64,000 nt of DNA from Bacillus sp. 165 (GTDB lineage: Bacteria; Bacillota; Bacilli; Bacillales; Bacillaceae_G), in assembly GCF_017742235.1 (NCBI RefSeq), contig NZ_JAGHKQ010000004.1, positions 124,001 through 188,000 of the forward strand, given 5' to 3'. Numbering within the stretch: position 1 is the first letter of the stretch; each line of letters opens with the position of its first letter. A model generated the notes under the pieces. It saw nothing but the letters and a program-made list of their open reading frames with translations, did not search any database and was not told where the DNA came from. Below are positions 48,692 to 56,443 of the stretch, piece by piece. A program made the position numbers and the translations under genes.

Positions 48692-48736
48692 ATATGGTAA
48701 AATAGTCACTTCGGGATGAAGTGACTATTACCATAT
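48692..48736 (+). promoter_or_regulatory. Long hairpin between the DUF5667 gene and sigI
   Basis: ATATGGTA and ATAGTCACTTC pair with GAAGTGACTAT and TACCATAT (19 pairs, two bulged A, loop GGGAT). No T run follows on this strand, so it may be a processing or partial-termination element rather than a full terminator. Confidence 0.65.
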
Positions 48737-48764
48737 ATGGTTGTCAGGAAATGAGGTAGTTCTT

Positions 48765-49484
48765 GTGTTTAGTTTACTATTCAATATAAAGCGAAACGCT
48801 GTTGAAGATACTGTTGCTCGTATTCAGCAAGGGGAAGAAGACAGTGAGTTACTGCTTGCAAAGTACAAGCCATTTATCAAAAAAACCGTCTCTTCTGTAT
48901 GCAATCGCTACATTTATGAACAGGACGATGAATTCAGCATCGGATTATTAGCTTTTCATGAGGCTGTCGAACGATATTCCTACAAAAAAGGGGCTTCCTT
49001 TTTATCATTTGCTGCACTTCTTATAAAAAGAGATGTAATTGATTATTTACGAAAGGAAATGAGACATAATCTTGTCTTTTTAAAAGAAGAACAGCAAGAA
49101 GAGGTAGAGGAAATGAAAGTATCCCTCACAGAATACTTGAAGGAAATGGAAAATACAGAGCGGAAAGAGGAAATACTTCATTTTCAGACAGTGTTAAAGT
49201 CGTTTAGAATTACATTTCAAGATTTAGTAAAAGAATCTCCTAAACATCGCGATTCTAGAGCGTCAATGATGGAAGTTGCGGTTCAAATTTCTCAACGAGA
49301 AGAACTAATAAATGAACTGTTTCAAAAAAAGAAACTGCCGTTAAAACAGATTGAGGATATGGTGCGTGTGAGCAGAAAAACGTTGGAAAGGCACCGGAAA
49401 TATATTATTGCGATGTGCATTATTTTGACAAATGATTATGTGTATATAAAGGAGTATATAAAAGGAGGTGTGAGTGATGAATAA
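48765..49484 (+). CDS. sigI: RNA polymerase sigma factor SigI
   Basis: Alternative sigma factor for heat and cell-wall stress. The 239-residue protein has the conserved region-2 segment YKPFIKKTVSSVCNRYIYEQDDEFSIGLLAFHEAVERYS with IKRDVIDYLRKE, and a C-terminal SigI-specific helix-turn-helix (LPLKQIEDMVRVSRKTLERHRKYIIAMCI). The GTG at 48765 has GAGGTAG upstream and matches the family start; the earlier GTG at 48741 does not. It overlaps rsgI by eight bases. Confidence 0.94.
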   Translation: MFSLLFNIKRNAVEDTVARIQQGEEDSELLLAKYKPFIKKTVSSVCNRYIYEQDDEFSIGLLAFHEAVERYSYKKGASFLSFAALLIKRDVIDYLRKEMRHNLVFLKEEQQEEVEEMKVSLTEYLKEMENTERKEEILHFQTVLKSFRITFQDLVKESPKHRDSRASMMEVAVQISQREELINELFQKKKLPLKQIEDMVRVSRKTLERHRKYIIAMCIILTNDYVYIKEYIKGGVSDE

Positions 49485-50400
49485 AGGAATTATTCTATCC
49501 AAGAGTGTGCGAAGTGTTATAGTTTTGACGCCGACTGGACAGTACGTGACATGCAAGAAGAAGAACAAATATGAAGTTGGCGAGGAGATAGCTTTTGCTG
49601 ACAGCGACATTGTGGCAGCTAGACTTACTTTCCCCTCTTTTTTACGAATGCAATATATAGCCGCTGCCGCAGCATGTGCAATTATATGGCTTACTTTGAG
49701 TATTTATATGAGCCATCCTGAAAAAGTAATGGCGTATGTTGCGATTGATGTTAATCCGAGTGTGGAAGCAGCAGTAGATGAAAAGCTTCATGTATTGGAG
49801 CTAAAGGCGTATAACAAAGAAGGAAAACAAGTTGTACAAGAAATAACTAAATGGAAAAATAAATCTCTCAATCAAGTGGTACAAGATATAGTCCAGCAAA
49901 GTAAAAAAGATGGCTACTGGACAGAAGAAGAGGATGTTGTATTAACTGTGGTTGTTAAAGATGGGGAAAAACAAGCAGCTGTTCAGAAGGCTTTAGATCA
50001 AGAAATAAATGAGATAGAAAAAAAATATGACAAGAAAAATATAGAAGTTTCTGTTCAGAAGAGTACAGTGAAGGAACGTGAAGCAGCAGAAAAAGAAGGA
50101 ATGACAACTAGTCAGTATAAAGAAAAGCAACAGGAAGAAAAAATACAAAGAGAGGTTCCGGAAAAGAAAGTTGAACCAGTGCCATCACCACAGAAGGATG
50201 AGGAACCAAAGCTCGAAGAGAAAAAGGAAAAAGAAAAACAAAAAGAAAAACAGGTGCCTGCTTCAACACAACATGTTAAGACAAGCATAGCTCACTCGTA
50301 TTCCCAAAATAAAGAAAACAGGAAAAGTGAAAAAGAAAAAGAAAACCATAAACATGAACCGGAGCATGGAGCTGAAAAAGAGCATATAAAAAATAAATAA
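49477..50400 (+). CDS. rsgI: Anti-sigma factor RsgI
   Basis: Membrane-bound anti-sigma factor that holds SigI. The 307-residue protein has a cytoplasmic N-terminal RsgI domain (about 1-50, KGIILSKSVRSVIVLTPTGQYV), one membrane helix (IAAAAACAIIWLTLSIYM, about 65-83), a conserved juxtamembrane extracellular domain (VMAYVAIDVNPSVEAAVDEKLHV) and a long Lys/Glu/Gln/His-rich tail (about 200-307). Strong AAAGGAGGTG ribosome site lies in the sigI end. The tail has no recognisable binding module. Confidence 0.93.
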   Translation: MNKGIILSKSVRSVIVLTPTGQYVTCKKKNKYEVGEEIAFADSDIVAARLTFPSFLRMQYIAAAAACAIIWLTLSIYMSHPEKVMAYVAIDVNPSVEAAVDEKLHVLELKAYNKEGKQVVQEITKWKNKSLNQVVQDIVQQSKKDGYWTEEEDVVLTVVVKDGEKQAAVQKALDQEINEIEKKYDKKNIEVSVQKSTVKEREAAEKEGMTTSQYKEKQQEEKIQREVPEKKVEPVPSPQKDEEPKLEEKKEKEKQKEKQVPASTQHVKTSIAHSYSQNKENRKSEKEKENHKHEPEHGAEKEHIKNK

Positions 50401-50416
50401 ACTTTGTAAGCTATTT

Positions 50417-50462
50417 AAAAAAACGGTTTTCACTATTGGCATAAGTGAAAGCCGTTTTTTTG
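50417..50462 (+). terminator. sigI-rsgI terminator
   Basis: AAAACGGTTTTCACT pairs with AGTGAAAGCCGTTTT (one G-U) around ATTGGCATA, then T7. Confidence 0.9.
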
Positions 50463-50652
50463 CGCATACTATTAAGAGAATTCTAAAAAGCATTAAAAAC
50501 AATTTCTGTATAGTACTGAATAAATATAAAGGAATAGCATGCAAACATAATGTATTTTCAGTATAGTAAAAAATATTTGTTTAAAAAACTATTGATATAA
50601 TTGACTTTATTATTAATTGATGAAAATAAATAAAAAATTTTTCTAATTTACT

Positions 50653-50709
50653 ATTGCATAATTATTTAAATGTGTTAAAATTCATTTTGTTGAATAAAAA
50701 CAACAAAAT
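50653..50709 (+). promoter_or_regulatory. Operator-like sites upstream of the arginine-type ABC transporter
   Basis: ATTGCATAATTATTTAAA (50653-50670) matches most positions of the ArgR box TNTGNATWWWWATNCANA. A perfect inverted repeat ATTTTGTTG (50684-50692) / CAACAAAAT (50701-50709) with an 8-base spacer lies just downstream. The rest of the 388-base gap before artP is very AT-rich and holds no visible gene. Confidence 0.4.
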
Positions 50710-50788
50710 TTCATCTGGATTATAAGGGGTATTTTCCTGATAATAACAATTAAATTTAGGGAATTATGTATAATAGGGGGAATGGAAA

Positions 50789-51550
50789 ATGAAGAAATTA
50801 CTATCCATTATGTTGGCTAGCATTCTAGTAATCGGTATGTTGGGTGCTTGCAGCAAAAAAGAAGGTAATAACAAAGTATTGATAATGGGAACATCAGCTG
50901 ATTATAAGCCTTACGAGTATATCGAAACCCAAAAGAGCGAAGATGTTATCGGTTTTGATGTTGATATTGCAAAGTATATTGGTAAAGAGTTAGGCTATGA
51001 GATCAAAATAAAAGATATGGACTTTAGCGGTTTGCTAACAGCGATGGAAGCTGGAAAAGTAGATTTTGTAATGGCAGGTATGACTCCTACGGAAAAACGT
51101 CAGAAAAATGCAGATTTCACGGATATCTACTATACAGCGAAAAATTTAATTGTTTCCAAAGACGGATCGCTTCAGACGCTTGAAGATTTAAAGGGAAAAA
51201 CAGTAGGGGTACAAACTGGATCAATTCAAGAAGGAAAAGCGAAGGAACTGCAAGAAAACGTTACATTCGATATTCAGGGCAGAGATAAACTACCACAATT
51301 AGTACAAGAAATTCAAGCTGGTCGTTTTGATGCTGCTATTATCGAAGATACAGTTGCAAAAGCATACTTAGATAAATTCAAAGATCTAAAGAGCATTGAA
51401 ATTCCAGAAGCATCTGATGAAGCAGGATCAGCTATTGCGTTCCCGAAAGGAAGCAAGTATACAGACGAGTTCAATAAAGTAATCAAGAAAATGCAAGAAA
51501 ATGGGGAAATGGAAAAATTAATTAAGAAATGGTTTGGTGGAGAACAATAA
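50789..51550 (+). CDS. artP: Amino acid ABC transporter substrate-binding lipoprotein (arginine type)
   Basis: A 253-residue family-3 solute-binding lipoprotein: signal peptide with lipobox LGAC (Cys21), mature SBP with MGTSADYKPYEYIE, GFDVDIAKYIGKELGYEIKIKDMDFSGLLTAMEAGKVDFVMAGMTPTEKR and KTVGVQTGSIQE, typical for polar/basic amino acids. Followed after a hairpin by permease and ATPase genes, the order of B. subtilis artPQM (yqiXYZ). Substrate specificity (arginine) is by synteny and operator context. Confidence 0.9.
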   Translation: MKKLLSIMLASILVIGMLGACSKKEGNNKVLIMGTSADYKPYEYIETQKSEDVIGFDVDIAKYIGKELGYEIKIKDMDFSGLLTAMEAGKVDFVMAGMTPTEKRQKNADFTDIYYTAKNLIVSKDGSLQTLEDLKGKTVGVQTGSIQEGKAKELQENVTFDIQGRDKLPQLVQEIQAGRFDAAIIEDTVAKAYLDKFKDLKSIEIPEASDEAGSAIAFPKGSKYTDEFNKVIKKMQENGEMEKLIKKWFGGEQ

Positions 51551-51569
51551 TAATCCCCGCAAGAATAAG

Positions 51570-51607
51570 GAATCCTTTGACAGAGAAAATATCATGTCAG
51601 AGGATTC
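51570..51607 (+). other. Hairpin between artP and artQ
   Basis: GAATCCTTTGACA (51570-51582) pairs with TGTCAGAGGATTC (51595-51607), 13 pairs with one G-U and a 12-base loop; followed by TTTCTTGACTTTT. It could stop some transcripts or protect artP mRNA, giving more binding protein than permease. Confidence 0.7.
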
Positions 51608-51633
51608 TTTCTTGACTTTTAATCAGGAGAGGA

Positions 51634-52305
51634 ATGGTCGCAAAGATGAATCTCGATTTTTCGCAAATCGTCCCGTCAATGCCGTATATATTAGTAGGAT
51701 TGAAGGTAACGCTGCAAATTGTTGCTGTGTCTGCTTTATTAGGATTTACATTAGGTACGCTGCTGGCATTATTAAAAATTTCAAGAATTAAACCTTTGAT
51801 GTGGCTGGCAGATATATATACATCCATTTTCAGAGGTACTCCGCTTGTACTGCAATTAATGATCATTTATTATGGACTACCTCAATTAATCGGGTATGAT
51901 ATTAACGCATTTTTAGCGGCAGTATTGGCATTTGGATTAAACTCGGGTGCGTATATGTCAGAGATTATTCGCGCCGGTATTCAAGCTGTGGATAAAGGAC
52001 AATCGGAGGCCGCGGCAGCACTTGGTATCCCATATTCGAAAATGATGGCTAATATCATTTTTCCGCAAGCATTAAAAAATATTTTACCAGCACTTATGAA
52101 TGAATTTATTACATTAACGAAAGAATCTGCTGTAGTAACGGTCATCGGTGCAATGGATTTAATGCGCCGAGCTTATATTGTAGGAGGAGAAACATTCGCC
52201 TATTTTGAGCCGCTCCTATTTGTAGGCTTCATTTACTATATTTTAGTTATGGTGCTGACAGTGCTTGGTAAAGCTATTGAAAGGAGAATGAGAAAAGGTG
52301 ATTAA
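51634..52305 (+). CDS. artQ: Amino acid ABC transporter permease
   Basis: Membrane subunit of the His/Glu/Gln/Arg transporter family with about five helices. The 223-residue frame begins [13 protein letters not shown]; the EAA motif is [23 protein letters not shown]. Start choice: ATG 51634 (AGGAG four bases upstream) or ATG 51646, which gives MNLDF as in the B. subtilis protein but sits 16 bases from AGGAG. Overlaps artM by eight bases. Confidence 0.93.
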   Translation: MVAKMNLDFSQIVPSMPYILVGLKVTLQIVAVSALLGFTLGTLLALLKISRIKPLMWLADIYTSIFRGTPLVLQLMIIYYGLPQLIGYDINAFLAAVLAFGLNSGAYMSEIIRAGIQAVDKGQSEAAAALGIPYSKMMANIIFPQALKNILPALMNEFITLTKESAVVTVIGAMDLMRRAYIVGGETFAYFEPLLFVGFIYYILVMVLTVLGKAIERRMRKGD

Positions 52306-53020
52306 GATAGAGGGGCTGTATAAATCATTTGGAGAGTTACAGGTGCTCAAAAATATTTCTACAACAATTCAGCAAGGAGAAGTAGTTGCCATTATTGGTC
52401 CTTCTGGGTCAGGAAAGTCTACGTTTCTTCGCTGTATGAACTTGTTGGAGGAACCGACAAAAGGGCAGATATGGATTGGTGAGAAAGAGATTACAAATCC
52501 GAAAACCGATATTATGAAAGTTCGTCAAAATGTAGGTATGGTGTTCCAGCATTTTCATCTGTTTCCTCATATGACAGTGTTAGAAAATTTAACATATGCT
52601 CCTATAACCGTAAGGGGAGTTAGTAAGGCGGATGCTGAGGTAAAAGGGAAAGAATTGCTCGCGAAAGTAGGGTTGTCCGAGAAGGCGAATGAGTATCCGG
52701 GGCGTTTATCAGGTGGGCAAAAGCAGCGTGTAGCCATTGCTCGTGCACTAGCAATGGAACCGGAAGTGATATTGTTTGATGAACCCACTTCAGCGCTAGA
52801 TCCTGAAATGGTAAAAGAAGTACTGGAGGTTATGAAGTCGTTAGCTCATACGGGCATGACGATGGCGATTGTAACGCACGAAATGGGCTTTGCCCGCGAA
52901 GTCGCAGATCGTGTATTGTTTCTTGATGGCGGGCAGCTGGTGGATGACGCGTCTCCAAGCGAGTTCTTTACAGCTCCAAAGAGTGCCCGTGCACAGGAAT
53001 TTTTACAAAAAATGTTGTAA
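52298..53020 (+). CDS. artM: Amino acid ABC transporter ATP-binding protein
   Basis: ATPase subunit of 240 residues: Walker [11 protein letters not shown]-loop [18 protein letters not shown], signature [16 protein letters not shown], Walker [15 protein letters not shown] and H-loop [11 protein letters not shown]. It starts at a GTG inside the end of artQ with GGAGAATGAG upstream, and closes the three-gene unit. Confidence 0.95.
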   Translation: MIKIEGLYKSFGELQVLKNISTTIQQGEVVAIIGPSGSGKSTFLRCMNLLEEPTKGQIWIGEKEITNPKTDIMKVRQNVGMVFQHFHLFPHMTVLENLTYAPITVRGVSKADAEVKGKELLAKVGLSEKANEYPGRLSGGQKQRVAIARALAMEPEVILFDEPTSALDPEMVKEVLEVMKSLAHTGMTMAIVTHEMGFAREVADRVLFLDGGQLVDDASPSEFFTAPKSARAQEFLQKML

Positions 53021-53050
53021 TTGAAAACACAAATGTGAATAATAAAATCG

Positions 53051-53078
53051 GAGATGACGAAACAGTCATCTCTTTTTG
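53051..53078 (+). terminator. artPQM terminator
   Basis: GAGATGAC pairs with GTCATCTC, followed by TTTTT. Confidence 0.88.
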
Positions 53079-53104
53079 CATTATGCTGCACGAGGAGATG
53101 CGTC

Positions 53105-54067
53105 ATGTATAAAATTGGTTATAGGACATTAAAGACAGCAATTGGCACTATGCTGGCAATGACGATTGCTGAGATGCTGCATCTAAAGTTTTCAAGTTCC
53201 GCTGGCATTTTGGTCATACTGTGTGTACAAAATACAAAGCGAAAATCATTGGAAGCATCTATTCATCGCTTTTTAGGCTGTCTTCTGGTAATTGTATTTT
53301 CCTGGGTCTTTTTTGAGGCTTTCGGGTACAACCCATTGGCAATCGGATTACTTCTATTGTTCTTTATTCCTACAGCTGTTACGCTGCATATACCAGAAGG
53401 AATTTCAACGAGCTCTGTAATAGTTATGCATCTTTACTCATTAAAAAGTATTACATGGGCTGTTGTCTTAAATGAATTTTTTATCCTTACTATTGGGATT
53501 GGTATGGCACTACTGGTCAATCTATATATGCCAAGTGTGGAAAAAGATTTAAAGAGGTATCAACAGAATATTGAAGAAAATTTTAAAAAGCTACTATTGG
53601 AAATGGCAGCTTTTTTACGAAATCAAAATCGGGTATGGGATGGACGGGAACTGCTTGAAACAGAAAAGCTGTTTGAAGAAGCTGTGCCTCTTGCGTTCCG
53701 GGAGATGGAGAACCGATATCGATATCAAGATAACGAGTATTATCGTTACTTTCGTATGAGAAAGCAGCAATTTGAAATATTAATGCGTGTCATGCCGCTT
53801 GTGGCAGAGTTATCTTGCTCATATCAACAAGCCCGCATGTTTGCTTCCTTTATTGAAAGCGTTGCAAATGCAATACGCCCAAGCAGTACAGGACTTATTT
53901 CTCTTTACCAGCTTCAAGAAATGAAAGAGCTGTTTAGAGAAATGCCGCTTCCTCAAACAAGGGAAGAGTTTGAGATACGTGCTTCGCTGGCACAGCTTGT
54001 CTATGAAATGGAACAATTTTTAATTATTAAAGGGAAGTTTAAGGGGAAACATAAGGATACAGCTTAA
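53105..54067 (+). CDS. yqjA: YqjA-like aromatic acid exporter family membrane protein
   Basis: A 320-residue protein of the ArAE/DUF939 type: an N-terminal membrane half with five to six helices (LKTAIGTMLAMTIAEML, AGILVILCVQ, FLGCLLVIVFSWVFF, LAIGLLLLFFIPTAVTL, ITWAVVLNEFFILTIGIGMALLVNLY) and a cytoplasmic coiled C-terminal half (about 160-320). Family members are proposed aromatic-acid exporters, but the true substrate here is unknown. The ATG at 53105 has GAGGAG upstream. Confidence 0.88.
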   Translation: MYKIGYRTLKTAIGTMLAMTIAEMLHLKFSSSAGILVILCVQNTKRKSLEASIHRFLGCLLVIVFSWVFFEAFGYNPLAIGLLLLFFIPTAVTLHIPEGISTSSVIVMHLYSLKSITWAVVLNEFFILTIGIGMALLVNLYMPSVEKDLKRYQQNIEENFKKLLLEMAAFLRNQNRVWDGRELLETEKLFEEAVPLAFREMENRYRYQDNEYYRYFRMRKQQFEILMRVMPLVAELSCSYQQARMFASFIESVANAIRPSSTGLISLYQLQEMKELFREMPLPQTREEFEIRASLAQLVYEMEQFLIIKGKFKGKHKDTA

Positions 54068-54598
54068 ATGAAAGCGGGTGTCTGTATGCTGGCATATGTT
54101 CTTTCTTTTTTATTGTTTTTTTCTCCTCTATGGCCACTTGGAGAGAATCCAAGGGTAGGAGACCCTTATCTCATTATAAATAAACAAACAAATAAGCTTG
54201 CTTATATTGATAAAGGCATGATTCAAAAAGTATTTCCGGTTGGGACAGGAAAAACGCAAGAGCTAACACCCGAAGGTGAATTTGATATTGTGATGAAAGT
54301 AGTTAAGCCTTGGTACATAAAGAAAAATATTCCTGGAGGCTCTCCGAAAAATCCTCTTGGTTCACGATGGCTGGGATTTAATGCACTAGGTACAACAGGA
54401 AACAAATATGGTATTCATGGTACAAATAACCCTAGTTCCATTGGAAAGTATGTTTCACAAGGATGTATTCGTATGAATAATAAGGATGTAGAATTTTTAT
54501 ATGATCGAATTCCGATTGGAACGAAAGTATTCATTGTAAAATCTGCGAAATCATTTGAGCAGCTTGCAAAAGAAAAAGGTGCAATACGGAAAGAATGA
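54068..54598 (+). CDS. L,D-transpeptidase (YkuD domain)
   Basis: Secreted or membrane-anchored cell-wall enzyme that forms or exchanges L,D-peptide links. The 176-residue protein has an N-terminal signal-like helix (MLAYVLSFLLFFSPLWPLG) and a YkuD domain with the catalytic motif HGTNNPSSIGKYVSQGCIRM (His, Ser, Gly-Cys-Ile-Arg). The start is uncertain: ATG 54068 directly follows the yqjA stop; ATG 54086, six bases after GCGGGTG, is an alternative. No LysM domain is seen. Confidence 0.88.
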   Translation: MKAGVCMLAYVLSFLLFFSPLWPLGENPRVGDPYLIINKQTNKLAYIDKGMIQKVFPVGTGKTQELTPEGEFDIVMKVVKPWYIKKNIPGGSPKNPLGSRWLGFNALGTTGNKYGIHGTNNPSSIGKYVSQGCIRMNNKDVEFLYDRIPIGTKVFIVKSAKSFEQLAKEKGAIRKE

Positions 54599-54632
54599 AA
54601 GGCAGTTCGATGTGAGCTGCCTTTCATTTTTG
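54595..54632. terminator. Terminator between the L,D-transpeptidase and EamA genes
   Basis: AATGAAAGGCAG pairs with CTGCCTTTCATT; T-rich on both strands. Overlaps both gene ends. Confidence 0.85.
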
Positions 54633-55520
54633 AATATTTATATCGGCATGTTGAGGCGCGGTACGTTCTTTTGTTGAGAGGATAAGTCCCATACAAATAC
54701 ATAATGCACCAATGAAGAAGTTCCAGTTTAAATCTTCACCTAGTATAAGCCACCCAAGCAAACTTCCGACAATCGGCTGAAAGAAGAAGAACAAGGAGCC
54801 TGTTGCGGCATCTATATATTCAAACCCTTTATTCCAAAAATAAAATGCTCCTGCTGTCGATATCACTCCTAAATATACAATTCCAAACCAAATCCATATA
54901 CTTGCTGGAAACGTTGTAGGGAGAACGGATTGTTCCCAAATGGCGATAGGGGCTGTGAATACCACCCCAAATAGGCTAGCCCATGTTGTTACTGTCAAAG
55001 AAGAGTATTTCTTTGTCTGCGTCCTGCTTAACACAGTATACAATGCCCATGTTAATGCGGCACCAAATAAGACGATGTTTCCATAAAAGGTAGTTTCATT
55101 AGAGGGTAAACCGACAACGATAATAACTCCCAAAGAAGAAAGAAAAAGCGAAAGGGCTTTTTCCAGTTGCAGACGTTCTTTTAATAGCCAAATTGCAAAG
55201 ATGGAAATGAGTCCAGGAGAAGCTGCCGTTATTAATGACCCCATCGCTGCCCCGGATAAATGCGTTCCCACAAACTGCATGCCGATTGAGCCTGTATAAC
55301 CGACGAAAGCGATTAGAGCCAGCATCTTAATATCCTGTCGTTTCACATGCCATGATTTTTGCTTCCAAGCGATAATTCCCAATACGAGAAGTCCTAAAAG
55401 GAAGCGTATTTCGAGCAGTACCCATGGATGAAGATATTCCAGCACTGCTTTGCTTACTACATATGTTCCGCCCCAAATCGCAGCAGCCAATGATAAATAA
55501 AATGGACCAATCCATTTCAT
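54624..55520 (-). CDS. EamA/DMT family transporter
   Basis: A 298-residue membrane protein with ten predicted helices in two EamA repeats (about 1-135 and 150-285), AAIWGGTYVVSKAVLEYLHPW at the start and PIVGSLLGWLILGEDLNW near the end being typical. Likely metabolite exporter; the substrate cannot be told. GTAGGAGGAC lies before the ATG. It converges with the L,D-transpeptidase gene. Confidence 0.9.
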   Translation of the reverse strand: MKWIGPFYLSLAAAIWGGTYVVSKAVLEYLHPWVLLEIRFLLGLLVLGIIAWKQKSWHVKRQDIKMLALIAFVGYTGSIGMQFVGTHLSGAAMGSLITAASPGLISIFAIWLLKERLQLEKALSLFLSSLGVIIVVGLPSNETTFYGNIVLFGAALTWALYTVLSRTQTKKYSSLTVTTWASLFGVVFTAPIAIWEQSVLPTTFPASIWIWFGIVYLGVISTAGAFYFWNKGFEYIDAATGSLFFFFQPIVGSLLGWLILGEDLNWNFFIGALCICMGLILSTKERTAPQHADINIQK

Positions 55521-55714
55521 ATAACAGTCCTCCTACTATGTATTTCTAATCTAAAATTATACTGGAAATTAGATAATATAGAAATTATGGGAGACTTATG
55601 TTTTTATTTAGTTGTATTTTTCAGTACAAATTTGACTGTGGACATGTGATGGTTCTATATAATGTAACATCATGATTGAGAAAACATGAATGCAAAGAAA
55701 CAGTCAGAAAAACT

Positions 55715-55745
55715 AAAAAGCTTGGCTGCAAAAGCTAAGCTTTTT
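55715..55745. terminator. Terminator of the Prli42-like gene
   Basis: AAAAAGCTTGGCT pairs with AGCTAAGCTTTTT (one G-U); on the minus strand a T run follows, just past the stop of the miniprotein gene. Confidence 0.8.
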
Positions 55746-55751
55746 CATATG

Positions 55752-55841
55752 CTACATCCAAATACTAAGACCTGTTAAAAGCGTTGTAACAAGCATAGAA
55801 CCCAGCATTAAATAGACAACGAATTTTTGTTTTTTCTTCAT
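55752..55841 (-). CDS. prli42: Prli42-like membrane miniprotein
   Basis: A 29-residue protein: a basic start KKKQKF followed by one membrane helix (VVYLMLGSMLVTTLLTGLSI) and WM at the end. Size, basic N-terminus and single helix match Prli42, the stressosome-anchoring miniprotein described in Listeria and conserved in Firmicutes. Translation is strongly supported by ATAGGAGGCAAACG before the ATG, and a terminator follows. It lies between the EamA gene and mce. The Prli42 assignment rests on layout. Confidence 0.75.
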   Translation of the reverse strand: MKKKQKFVVYLMLGSMLVTTLLTGLSIWM

Positions 55842-56032
55842 CGTTTGCCTCCTATTTTCATTTCTAACTTTCATTGTAGTCAGAAATGCAGGTGAGGACA
55901 AGCAATACCTATTTATAAATTTATTGATTTAATTCACTGAAATGAAGGAAAATTTTAAAAAGATAGAGAATATAGAAGATATATGTCGTTTTAAGGAGAA
56001 GTTTGTTTAAGTTACAGCAAGGGGTGAAGTAG

Positions 56033-56440
56033 ATGATTAAGAAAATAGACCATATCGGGATTGCAGTACAATCCATTGACGACGTACTTCCGTTTTATAC
56101 GAACGTGTTAGGATTAGAATTGCTTGGGATGGAAGAAGTGGCATCACAAGGGGTAAAAGTGGCCTTTTTGCAAATTGGTGAAAGTAAGATTGAATTATTG
56201 GAACCGCTGTCAAGTGAAAGCCCGGTAGCCTCTTTTATCAGTAAAAGAGGAGAAGGGATTCACCATGTGGCACTCGGAGTGACTTCCATAGAAGAGAGAA
56301 TTCATGAAATAAAGGAAAACGGCATTCGCATGATCGATGAAACCCCGCGCTTGGGCGCAGGCGGTGCACATATTGCTTTCATGCATCCAAGGTCTGCTAA
56401 CGGTGTACTGTATGAGCTATGTGAAAAAAGGGGGATATAA
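56033..56440 (+). CDS. mce: Methylmalonyl-CoA epimerase
   Basis: Interconverts (S)- and (R)-methylmalonyl-CoA, feeding MutAB. The 135-residue glyoxalase-fold protein has paired beta-alpha-beta modules with metal ligands in KIDHIGIAVQSID (His), GIHHVALGV (His) and the C-terminal LYELCEK (Glu). AGGGGTGAAG lies before the ATG, and three bases separate it from mmdA. Corresponds to B. subtilis yqjC. Confidence 0.94.
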   Translation: MIKKIDHIGIAVQSIDDVLPFYTNVLGLELLGMEEVASQGVKVAFLQIGESKIELLEPLSSESPVASFISKRGEGIHHVALGVTSIEERIHEIKENGIRMIDETPRLGAGGAHIAFMHPRSANGVLYELCEKRGI

Positions 56441-56443
56441 GTC

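Noticed and set aside
51534-51791. 85-codon plus-strand frame across the artP-artQ junction
   Set aside because: It covers the intercistronic hairpin and the artQ start out of frame; no ribosome site.
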